Below, in pieces: positions 1 through 6,015 of a stretch of DNA of 21,358 nucleotides. Both the position numbers and the translations under genes were made by a program. The notes under the pieces were generated by a model. It was not told where the DNA came from and did not search any database. It was given only the letters and a program-made list of their open reading frames with translations. The stretch comes from Bacillota bacterium (GTDB lineage Bacteria > Bacillota > Clostridia > DSM-8532), in the NCBI GenBank assembly GCA_023410885.1, contig JAEYPI010000249.1, positions 1 to 21,358 of the forward strand. The letters are read 5' to 3'. Each line of letters starts with the position of its first letter. Within the stretch, counting starts at the first letter, position 1.

Positions 1-812
1 GATGTACGCTTAACCTTGACGGATATGATCGAACCAAAGAAATACTTAGCGCAACGATTTATCCTGCCCTTATTTCCTGCGGATTGAGACCGGAGGGTTG
101 CCGAGGGTTTGTTAGTGCCGCAAGCGGAGCAGATACCCAGGAGCTGGAGCAGGAGTACCGGCACCTTTTGTCTGAGTTTGGGTTTAACAAAAAAAATGTC
201 CTCATTTATAATGATTGTGCCATTTTACTTACACTTTGCGACAAACCGGCTCTTTTGATAGCCAGCGGTACCGGTTCTATTCTTTGGGCACGTGACCAGA
301 AGGGAGAATTATATCGATACGGTGGCTGGGGGCATCTAACCAGCGATGAGGGCAGCAGTTTTTCCATTTCACTCAAGGCACTTTCTTCAATTACTCGGCA
401 TCTTGATGGCGATGGACAGGCGCCTGTGTTGACGCGGCTTTTGCTTGAGAAAACCGGGATTTGCACACAGAATGAAATCGCTAGATTTTGTAATAAAAAT
501 ATTCTTGATAAAAGTAAAATAGCTGCTTTGGCACCTCTAGTATTTCAGGCGGCCGAGTTGGGGGAGCCAGAGGCAATTCGCATTTTATACGAGGCTGCAC
601 AAGCGCTTATGAATGGGGTCATGATATTAGCTCAGAGAACCGGTGCTTTTTCAAAGGTTTTCTTATGGGGCAGTCTTCTTCTTAAGTCACCCCTCATTTC
701 TGACCTCTTAAGGGGAATGTTAACTAAAGGTTTTCAGGATGTAGTAGTGGAAATACCCAAAGAAACCGCTCTTCATGCGGCAATGAACCTGGCACGACGA
801 CAGTTTAAATAA
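1..812 (+). CDS. BadF/BadG/BcrA/BcrD-type ATPase, probable N-acetylglucosamine kinase (5' end cut off)
   Basis: The reading frame is open from base 3, so the gene starts before the window; 269 residues are visible and the N-terminal phosphate-1 loop (DGGGTKT-like) is missing. This family of actin-fold kinases phosphorylates amino sugars such as GlcNAc in the cytoplasm; other members activate (R)-2-hydroxyacyl-CoA dehydratases or benzoyl-CoA reductase. Family marks are an ASGTGS phosphate-2 loop, followed by GGWGHLTSDEGSS, the counterpart of the usual GGWGxxLGDEGSG. The usual LGDEGSG reads TSDEGSS here, so the glycines are replaced while Asp and Glu stay. The late adenosine motif is also unusual (FLWGSLL instead of the common GG pair). 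A TTG at 84 could be mistaken for a start, but the family alignment continues upstream of it. The sugar-kinase role is inferred from overall resemblance; substrate is not determined. The gene ends in TAA with no obvious terminator. Confidence 0.8.
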   Translation, partial: CTLNLDGYDRTKEILSATIYPALISCGLRPEGCRGFVSAASGADTQELEQEYRHLLSEFGFNKKNVLIYNDCAILLTLCDKPALLIASGTGSILWARDQKGELYRYGGWGHLTSDEGSSFSISLKALSSITRHLDGDGQAPVLTRLLLEKTGICTQNEIARFCNKNILDKSKIAALAPLVFQAAELGEPEAIRILYEAAQALMNGVMILAQRTGAFSKVFLWGSLLLKSPLISDLLRGMLTKGFQDVVVEIPKETALHAAMNLARRQFK

Positions 813-860
813 GTAAGGAAAGCATGCTGGATGCATAAAAGCATGGGTGGAAGCTGATCA

Positions 861-983
861 ATGTCGGTATTATATAAAGTCCAGCGGTTAAATGTAGGAA
901 TGAAACAAGTTAAGGTTGCGGTTTTAGGAGCAGGTTATCATGTGTTATTGGAAACGATAGCTGACACTAAAGAAAAACCCTGA
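861..983 (+). other. Possible 40-residue ORF or gene remnant
   Basis: An ATG at 861 lies about 9 nt after GGTGGA and opens 40 codons ending in TGA. The middle reads VKVAVLGAG, which resembles the first strand and glycine loop of a Rossmann-type dehydrogenase (Gfo/Idh-like), but the frame stops soon after and no continuation is visible in other frames. It may be the 5' stub of a deleted gene that followed the sugar kinase, or chance. The rest of 813-1049 shows nothing else coding; a 6-bp hairpin (1005-1010 with 1016-1021) has no T-tract on the correct side of either neighbour. Confidence 0.2.
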
Positions 984-1078
984 TTGCTAAATGCTTTCAG
1001 TTTTTAGTATCCTTCATACTAGATTCTATGAATGAATAAAAAAAGCGCCTTAAGAAATTGATCTGTTATTGGAAACGA
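943..1078. repeat. 15-bp direct repeat, two copies 121 bp apart
   Basis: TGTTATTGGAAACGA occurs at 943-957 and again, identical, at 1064-1078. The second copy lies in the last codons of the minus-strand membrane protein gene; the first lies in the small ORF at 861-983. The repeat may mark a local duplication or a past insertion/deletion boundary. It could also be coincidence. Confidence 0.5.
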
Positions 1079-2003
1079 ACGGAATGTTTTCACTGGAAAG
1101 CTTTTCAATGAGGATAGGATAACCCTCACAGCTTTCCGACACTTTAATCTTGTTTTTATTGCCCACATAAAGTACAATACAACCCTCTTGAGCATGTACC
1201 TTTGTTATATCTCTGAAATAGAAATCCTTTTTACTTCCTAAAGCTGGCCGAAACTGTATTGTGCTCAACTCGACATCCATTCTCCACCGCCTATAATAAT
1301 TTATGAAGAACAGACTTGAAACAAAGGCCAGAGACATTAACAAGTAGACAACGGCATTGGTCGTCACCTTCTGCCAGAAGGTCATGTAGACAAAGCTTCC
1401 CCCGCTGAAGAGGACACCGTATAAACCGATTACCAAAGTCATTTTGGACTGCTTGACAACAAACCAGTTCTTGCTTTTTGTTGCTTCCAGCTTTCCCAAG
1501 TCATAGAGCCGATAAACTAATAGCTCCAGGCCAAGTGCGTTCTTATCTACGCTAAAAGCTTTTTTATCTTCGATGTAAACGATAATCTCCTCATCATTTT
1601 GCCTCACAAGCGAGATTTCGTTGAAGCTTGTTTGCAGCACTTTTTTGAAGGGACAGTATACTGTGATTTTATTCTGGTTAATATCAATTCTCCAGGTTAA
1701 ATAATAAAAGATCAGGAATATTCCCATCAAAAAAAATAACCCGGGAACAACGATGGATACCCATTCAGATTTTTCGTCCGGAAATAACAGGTTCAAAACC
1801 AAAGGCATAGCGAAGGTAAGGGAAGTTATAATACCCACCACAAGGGTAGACTTTGACAGACGAACCGTATAATGCTCTTCGTTTAGGTTTGCATAAAAGT
1901 GCTTGATCTGCCTGTACACAAAAATAACTATTAAAATACCAAGGATCAGGGATATTCCCACAGACAAACCGGTTTGAATCAGAGCATACTTTGCTGTTTC
2001 CAT
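1050..2003 (-). CDS. Five-helix membrane protein with two similar halves (PH-like cytoplasmic folds suspected)
   Basis: The 317-residue protein has hydrophobic helices at about 8-30, 52-74, 81-102, 187-208 and 214-236. After the first helix it consists of two halves of matching plan (about 44-172 and 178-305). Each begins with K/QSKxTLVxG-like residues, has two helices, then a YYxxWR(I/M)D(I/V) motif (100-108 and 236-244), and then a soluble stretch of short beta strands ending in an I/L-rich helix. Such beta-rich segments after a WR motif resemble bacterial PH-like membrane domains; that is inference. I do not recognise a specific function. The ATG start is supported by AGGAGAGG 5 nt upstream on the minus strand. 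It is a single gene; the TetR gene behind it is separated by about 170 nt with a hairpin. Confidence 0.8.
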   Translation of the reverse strand: METAKYALIQTGLSVGISLILGILIVIFVYRQIKHFYANLNEEHYTVRLSKSTLVVGIITSLTFAMPLVLNLLFPDEKSEWVSIVVPGLFFLMGIFLIFYYLTWRIDINQNKITVYCPFKKVLQTSFNEISLVRQNDEEIIVYIEDKKAFSVDKNALGLELLVYRLYDLGKLEATKSKNWFVVKQSKMTLVIGLYGVLFSGGSFVYMTFWQKVTTNAVVYLLMSLAFVSSLFFINYYRRWRMDVELSTIQFRPALGSKKDFYFRDITKVHAQEGCIVLYVGNKNKIKVSESCEGYPILIEKLSSENIPFVSNNRSIS

Positions 2004-2142
2004 ATAGGCCTCTCCTATAGAATAAAGATCTTAATAAAATTACTAATACCCGAGAAACCGTTTTAAGAAACAATAATGCTATTACAAAGGATCCAAAGCT
2101 CATTTGGCTATAAGAGCTATTTAAAAACCATTACGAGATTAG

Positions 2143-2174
2143 AAGGCGGACGGCGAAAAGTCGTCCGCTTTTTT
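2143..2174 (+). terminator. Hairpin with T-tract on the + strand
   Basis: GCGGACG (2146-2152) pairs with CGTCCGC (2162-2168), extended outward by A-T and G-T pairs, and a run of T (2169-2174) follows on the + strand. It is placed just past the 3' end of the minus-strand TetR gene, but its T-tract is on the + side; on the minus strand the following bases (CTTCT) are only weakly T-rich. It may act in both directions or end an unannotated + strand transcript. Confidence 0.6.
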
Positions 2175-2177
2175 GGG

Positions 2178-2807
2178 TTAAGTTGTTTTTGGCTCAATTC
2201 CTGATAAAAGTAATTGAAAGTGCGTTAAGGCTTGTTCCTTGAGATCAAAGTCGGGATATCTTATGCACCACTCGTAGCTGAGCCCCCTTATGGCCATTAC
2301 AAAATGACGGGTCAGGGTATCTAATGATAGCTCGCTTTGAAATTCTTTTTTCTCCAGGCCTTTGCTGAGAAGCTCAGAAAATATCTGATACAGATCCCGT
2401 TGGTACCCCATTACCACACTCATATCCACTGCGTTGCTCAACTGCAGCTTATATACTGTGCGCATGCCGGTACAGCCTATCGTATTCGTAAGCGTGTCAG
2501 CAATTCTGCCAATCAACCCTAGTAAAATCTGTGATGTCGATGTGTCCGGGGGGGAGGAAGATAGAACAGCCCGGTAATCCGCATCCACCCTGTTAATATA
2601 GTCGGACAGGAAGTTAGCGATCAGAGCATCCTTGGAGTTAAAATGAACATAAAACGTTCCTTTAGCCACCCCGGCCGCCGCTACAATCATGTCAACACTG
2701 ACCTCTTCAAAAGGGTATTGGTCGAATAACCTAGCCGCGCATTCAAAAAGTTTTCTCTTTGTCAATTTACCCTTTTCTCTTTTTCGCTCTTTTTCTTCAA
2801 TACTCAT
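2178..2807 (-). CDS. TetR/AcrR family transcriptional repressor
   Basis: A 209-residue one-domain-plus-sensor regulator of typical TetR length. The N-terminal helix-turn-helix spans about residues 20-62, with the family signature VSVDMIVAAAGVAKGTFY and HFNSKDAL. The C-terminal half is an unspecific ligand and dimer domain, so the inducer cannot be read. The frame can be extended to a TTG at 2843, but the ATG at 2807 gives the usual TetR N-terminus; GGGAG lies about 12 nt before it, rather far. A good promoter with an imperfect palindrome over the -35 box lies upstream, suggesting self-repression. The divergent neighbour, which a TetR often controls, is here only an SLH relic, so the present target is unknown. 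Function as regulator is secure; regulon is not. Confidence 0.9.
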   Translation of the reverse strand: MSIEEKERKREKGKLTKRKLFECAARLFDQYPFEEVSVDMIVAAAGVAKGTFYVHFNSKDALIANFLSDYINRVDADYRAVLSSSPPDTSTSQILLGLIGRIADTLTNTIGCTGMRTVYKLQLSNAVDMSVVMGYQRDLYQIFSELLSKGLEKKEFQSELSLDTLTRHFVMAIRGLSYEWCIRYPDFDLKEQALTHFQLLLSGIEPKTT

Positions 2808-2849
2808 ATAAATACAAACTCCCTGTGTTGTATAACAATTCAATAAAAT

Positions 2850-2879
2850 ATATAATAAAGAAAATATGACTTAGGTCAA
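2850..2879 (-). promoter_or_regulatory. Promoter of the TetR gene with candidate operator
   Basis: Read on the minus strand, TTGACC (-35, 2879-2874) is followed after 18 bp by TTATAT (-10, 2855-2850). The imperfect palindrome TGACTTAGGTCA (2867-2878, + strand) covers the -35 box, with matching TGAC/GTCA ends. A dimeric repressor bound there would block polymerase, which fits TetR autoregulation. Promoter strings are seen; operator role is inferred. Confidence 0.55.
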
Positions 2880-2952
2880 TTTATTTTATTCTACCTTATA
2901 GTGCTATCTCATCATAATCTTTAATTTCTTTTATTTCAAGGAGTGTGAAGTG

Positions 2953-3148
2953 ATGAAGCGAGTAAAACGTCTTTTATCCCTATTTAGATTTTTCTGATAG
3001 GGGCGAAATTACTGGTTGGGCAAAAGAAGCCATGACCTTGTTCGTGGAGACGGGTACTATTATGGGTGACGGGGGCAAGCTTAATCCTACGGGTACGACA
3101 ACCAGAGCCGCCATGGCACAGGTGCTGTATAACCTGCTCTCTCAGTAA
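2953..3148 (+). pseudogene. Remnant of an SLH-domain (S-layer homology) cell-surface protein
   Basis: AAGGAG and an ATG at 2953 open MKRVKRLLSLFRFF and then a stop (2995-2997). The beginning looks like a signal peptide. In the next frame, open from 2966 to the TAA at 3146, is a nearly complete C-terminal SLH domain: DFSDRGEITGWAKEAM, then VETGTIMGDGGKLNP and TTTRAAMAQVLYNLLSQ. SLH domains anchor surface proteins to secondary cell-wall polymers. Start signal and last domain survive in different frames about 30 nt apart, so the body of the gene appears to have been deleted. The join is flanked by a short inverted repeat (CCCTAT 2978-2983, ATAGGG 2997-3002). It is very unlikely to give a working protein. 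Confidence 0.8.
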
Positions 3149-3166
3149 TGATGTAATGGAATATAG

Positions 3167-3191
3167 GTCCCAGGTCCTATAGGCCTGGGAC
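3167..3191 (+). terminator. Strong hairpin after the SLH relic
   Basis: GTCCCAGG (3167-3174) and CCTGGGAC (3184-3191) form a perfect 8-bp stem around a loop that contains CCTATAGG. The following bases (TTACTGATTATTT) are only moderately T-rich, so this is probably the old terminator of the SLH gene, with modest strength. Confidence 0.5.
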
Positions 3192-3205
3192 TTACTGATT
3201 ATTTA

Positions 3206-3235
3206 TTGACAAAAAATAGTAAGCTAAAATATTAA
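3206..3235 (+). promoter_or_regulatory. Promoter of the 86-residue orphan gene
   Basis: A perfect TTGACA (3206-3211) is followed after 18 bp by TATTAA (3230-3235). Transcription would start near 3242, leaving a leader of roughly 80 nt before the ATG at 3326. Confidence 0.55.
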
Positions 3236-3259
3236 TATTGTGTTACATCTTGATGAAAT

Positions 3260-3306
3260 CCATGAAAACCCGTTGAAAGGCGGCGGAGCTTGCGGCAGGG
3301 TAATGG
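3260..3306 (+). promoter_or_regulatory. Candidate folded 5' leader of the orphan gene
   Basis: The leader has an outer pairing CCAT (3260-3263) with ATGG (3303-3306), and inside it a 5-bp stem CCGTT/GGCGG (3270-3274 with 3279-3283) closed by a GAAA tetraloop. The stretch AAACC-stem-GAAA-stem recalls one arm of the class I c-di-GMP aptamer, but the other conserved parts of that aptamer are absent. It is offered as a possible regulatory fold, not an identified riboswitch. Confidence 0.3.
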
Positions 3307-3325
3307 TTATTGGAGGCGTGTGGCA

Positions 3326-3586
3326 ATGCAATTTGACCGAACACAGATAGCGTCAATCAATCCCATCCGGTCACACCATACTTATGATAATAAAGATATT
3401 CTGAACAGTCGGGTCACTGTCCCTAAAAAGGAAACTTTCAGGCATGTCTTTGAAAACGCCAAAAAAGGTAATGAAATGGCAGCGGTGTTACTAGATGAAT
3501 GGCAAAAAAACTGTGTACCAATAGATGATAAAGAAAAGCAGGTTATCAAATTGATTAACAAAGCGGTTGAAGATATTTTTAAATAA
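3326..3586 (+). CDS. Small protein of unknown function (86 residues)
   Basis: I do not recognise this protein. The ATG at 3326 is chosen because GGAGG (3312-3316) lies 9 nt upstream; an in-frame TTG at 3290 has no ribosome site. The product is soluble, without signal peptide or membrane segment. The first 35 residues are polar and probably extended (DRTQIASINPIRSHHTYDN). The C-terminal 50 residues look helical and charged (ETFRHVFENAKKGNEMAAVL, then KEKQVIKLINKAVEDIF). It has its own promoter, an 80-nt leader and a terminator, and so forms a single-gene unit. The signals make a real gene likely; the function is open. Confidence 0.7.
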   Translation: MQFDRTQIASINPIRSHHTYDNKDILNSRVTVPKKETFRHVFENAKKGNEMAAVLLDEWQKNCVPIDDKEKQVIKLINKAVEDIFK

Positions 3587-3628
3587 TGTAACCTACTACA
3601 ACTATAGTTGAATGTACCAATAAAAAAA

Positions 3629-3662
3629 GACCTACGTCATTAAAGCGATAGGTCCTTTTTTA
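3629..3662. terminator. Bidirectional terminator between the orphan gene and deoC
   Basis: GACCTA (3629-3634) pairs with TAGGTC (3649-3654). Seven A precede the stem and seven T follow the extra C, so it can end transcripts from the + strand orphan gene and from deoC on the minus strand. Confidence 0.85.
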
Positions 3663-3682
3663 TTGACTATAACCACTAGGGC

Positions 3683-4348
3683 CTAATAGCCCTTTGCCTG
3701 CCCGCCAGAGAGCATTGTAACGGCCGAACTGGTCCCAATCCGTTCACAGCCGGCTTCCAAGAACATTTCGAGGTCAGCCACCGTTTTAACACCGCCTGCC
3801 GCTTTCATTTTTACGTTGGGACCAATGTGTGCTTTAAACAGAAGGATATCCTCCAGAGTTGCACCACCCGTCCCAAAGCCGGTTGAGGTTTTGATGTAGT
3901 CAGCACCGGCTTCGGTGACAATCTCACTAAGCTTTATCTTTTCCTCGTCAGTCAAATAACAGGCTTCGATAATGACTTTAAGGATCTTGTCACCTACTGC
4001 TTTTTTGATAGCAGAAATCTCTTCGCGAACCTCATCGAAACGCCCGTTTTTTACATCAGATATATTAACAACCATATCTACTTCAGAAGCACCGTCTAAA
4101 ATGGCCTGCTTGGCCTCGGTCAATTTAGCGGCTGTAACGCTGTAGCCCAAAGGGAAGCCAATTACCGTGCAGATATTCACTTGAGTGCCATAGGCTTCTT
4201 TTATGCGTTTGATATAGCAGGGGGGGACACAAACTGAAGCTGTTTGATAGGTCACAGCCTCATCGCAGATCTTTTTAATATCCTCCCATGTTGCAAAGGC
4301 TTTAAGCTGTGTGTGGTCAATGTGCTGTAAGATTTCTTGATTTGTCAT
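3683..4348 (-). CDS. deoC: Deoxyribose-phosphate aldolase
   Basis: DeoC reversibly splits 2-deoxy-D-ribose 5-phosphate into glyceraldehyde 3-phosphate and acetaldehyde, the last step of deoxynucleoside breakdown in the cytoplasm. The 221-residue protein is of normal family length. The class I aldolase residues are visible: Asp91 in EVDMVVNI, Schiff-base Lys153 in YIKTSTGFGT, and Lys182 in MKAAGGV. The N-terminal DHTQLKAFAT motif is also typical. The ATG at 4348 is preceded by AGGGAGG with a 6-nt spacer; an ATG six codons upstream has no such site. No other deo genes (phosphorylase, deoxyribose kinase, nupC-type transporter) are next to it. A short hairpin (CACCA 4377-4381 with TGGTG 4390-4394) lies in the leader, with no assigned role. 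Confidence 0.97.
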   Translation of the reverse strand: MTNQEILQHIDHTQLKAFATWEDIKKICDEAVTYQTASVCVPPCYIKRIKEAYGTQVNICTVIGFPLGYSVTAAKLTEAKQAILDGASEVDMVVNISDVKNGRFDEVREEISAIKKAVGDKILKVIIEACYLTDEEKIKLSEIVTEAGADYIKTSTGFGTGGATLEDILLFKAHIGPNVKMKAAGGVKTVADLEMFLEAGCERIGTSSAVTMLSGGQAKGY

Positions 4349-4733
4349 AACAATCCTCCCTAACATTATTTTGCTGCACCACTGAGCTCTGGTGATTAAA
4401 TTGTTCTTACCGATACCCTAAATTCTGATGAACCATTGAGGCAGAAATACCAAAAGAATTGCAAGCTTAAAACTTAATCTTTTAATCTTAGAATTTAAAA
4501 AATTTGATGTTTGTATTCTTCCCAAGCAGCCCCAAAAAGTGTCCTCAAATAATCCCTGAAGCGTTATAAATTCATTATAGATCATGAAATAACACAACGC
4601 AAGAAACAACAGCAGAGATGCGTATGCATCACAAGCCTCGGCCCTCAAGTCTATTAGAAAAATTTGTTATTAAATGAACTTTAATTAACTACAAGCGTCA
4701 AATAAATGAGATAAGAAAAGTGAGGTGTTTTAC
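4349..4733. other. Intergenic stretch between divergent deoC and the lipoprotein gene
   Basis: About 385 AT-rich bases must hold both divergent promoters, but I see no convincing -35/-10 pair. A minus-strand frame of 76 codons (4418-4648) starts at a TTG without a ribosome site and resembles nothing known; I treat it as chance. The only clear structure is the small hairpin at 4377-4394 in the deoC leader. Confidence 0.5.
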
Positions 4734-5750
4734 GTGCAAAAAATGAATATCAGAAATTGGAGCCTGGAGAAGAAGCTTTTCTGGGGAGTGGCCTCAATAC
4801 TTGTTGTTGTTTTATTCATAACCTCCTGTGGCAGTCAAAAGACAGCGATGAGCTCAGATCAGAATACTGCAGCCTATAGCTCCAAAGAGTCCTATGGTGC
4901 TGCGGTCCCTGCGGCAGAAGCACCCCAAGCCTCGGCCGCGTATACAACTGCTGGTTTGGGCGAGACCAATGTTGCTTTTAACGAAGAAGCTTCAGCGGAA
5001 AGCGTTGTCAGCGAACGAAAAATGATCATGAATGGAAATGTACATATTGAGACCTTGGCTTTTGATGATTCAATCAAAGCTATGGATCAGCTCATTGAAT
5101 CAGTGGGTGGCTTTGCAGAGATCCGAACCGTTCGGGGTAAAAGCAATTACTCTCATGCTTTAAGAAATGCCGAGTACGTCATCCGTGTGCCAGCCAAAAG
5201 CTATGAAGCCGTTTTAATGGCCATGGGGACAGTAGGAACTGTGTTGGAATCCACTTCCGAGGGAACGGATATTACCGATAAATATACCGATTTTGAGACA
5301 CGTGTAAAGACCTTGAAGGTGCAGGAGGAAACCCTGCTTGATATTTTGGCAAAGGCGACCAAGCTGGAAGATGTCATCACCTTGGAAAAGAGAATATCTG
5401 AGGTTCGATATGAAATTGAGAGCATTGAAAACACCCTTAAGAATTATGACCGCCTAGTTGCACTAAGCCGGATAACCATCTCCATTCAGGAAGTGGATGA
5501 TGTGACCGAAACAAGGCCGGTGGCCAAGACCCTGGATCAGAGAATATCAAGTTCCTTTACCCAGTCCTTGGACAACTTCAAAATGGGTATTGAGGATTTT
5601 TTAGTTTGGCTTGTGGGTTCATGGATAACACTTCTATTCTTACTTTTGATAGGGGTAATTGCAGTGATTTGGATTAAGCGTATTAAAAAGAAAAAGAACA
5701 CAGCCTCACAAGTCCCGGTTTCTGAGGTTAAATCAGAAAACAAGGAATAA
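4734..5750 (+). CDS. DUF4349-type lipoprotein with C-terminal membrane anchor
   Basis: The predicted product is 338 residues. A hydrophobic N-terminus (about 14-30) ends in the lipobox ITSC, so Cys32 is probably lipidated and the protein faces outward. A low-complexity Ala/Ser/Glu linker follows (35-92). Residues 93-255 form the DUF4349 region (SERKMIMNGNVHIETLAFDD, YVIRVPAKSYEAVLM, TDKYTDFETRVKTLK) with a coiled coil at about 190-245. A second hydrophobic helix (289-314) and a Lys-rich tail follow, so both ends touch the membrane. The GTG at 4734 is chosen because TGAGGTG lies 6 nt before it; ATG 4743 and GTG 4725 are alternatives. Some DUF4349 proteins are annotated as envelope proteins of unknown role; the biochemical function is not known. 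It is a single gene with its own terminator. Confidence 0.85.
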   Translation: MQKMNIRNWSLEKKLFWGVASILVVVLFITSCGSQKTAMSSDQNTAAYSSKESYGAAVPAAEAPQASAAYTTAGLGETNVAFNEEASAESVVSERKMIMNGNVHIETLAFDDSIKAMDQLIESVGGFAEIRTVRGKSNYSHALRNAEYVIRVPAKSYEAVLMAMGTVGTVLESTSEGTDITDKYTDFETRVKTLKVQEETLLDILAKATKLEDVITLEKRISEVRYEIESIENTLKNYDRLVALSRITISIQEVDDVTETRPVAKTLDQRISSSFTQSLDNFKMGIEDFLVWLVGSWITLLFLLLIGVIAVIWIKRIKKKKNTASQVPVSEVKSENKE

Positions 5751-5774
5751 AGGAATAGCTAGAAACTGGAAGAT

Positions 5775-5814
5775 AAAAGGTATGAAGGACGCATGTGCCT
5801 CCATACCTTTTTTT
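5775..5814 (+). terminator. Intrinsic terminator of the DUF4349 gene
   Basis: AAAAGGTATG (5775-5784) pairs with CATACCTTTT (5802-5811); after one mismatch the stem continues with AGG/CCT. The T-run reaches 5814. It lies 24 nt after the stop codon. Confidence 0.9.
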
Positions 5815-5859
5815 GCTCTGAATATCCCCCAAAAATCTAAAATCTGTTCAGCATATTTC

Positions 5860-5946
5860 TATAAAATCCGATAAATTTTATAAGCCTGTTTTCAGGCTAT
5901 TTAAAATTAACATAAAAATTGAAACTTTTTGTCGAAAAAGTTTCAA
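5860..5946. repeat. Three consecutive perfect hairpins upstream of the c-di-GMP enzyme gene
   Basis: Three inverted repeats follow each other: TATAAAAT/ATTTTATA (5860-5867 with 5875-5882), AGCCTG/CAGGCT around TTTT (5883-5888 with 5893-5898), and TTGAAACTTTTT/AAAAAGTTTCAA around GTCG (5919-5930 with 5935-5946). The last is a perfect 12-bp stem. They fill the gap between the preceding terminator and the start at 6016. They could be operators, an attenuator or a folded leader; no riboswitch class was recognised. Confidence 0.65.
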
Positions 5947-6015
5947 ATCTGCTTTTATGGGTAATTATAACCGTCTGCATTGGTAATCTAGATATAGCAT
6001 GCAATGGAGGGCACC

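Noticed and set aside
3250..3325. Class I c-di-GMP (GEMM) riboswitch
   Set aside because: Only one GAAA-capped arm resembles the aptamer; the conserved receptor and second-helix sequences are absent. Kept only as an unassigned fold.
4418..4648. Minus-strand 76-codon open frame between deoC and the lipoprotein gene
   Set aside because: It starts at a TTG without ribosome site, has no recognisable domain, and lies in the AT-rich divergent promoter region.
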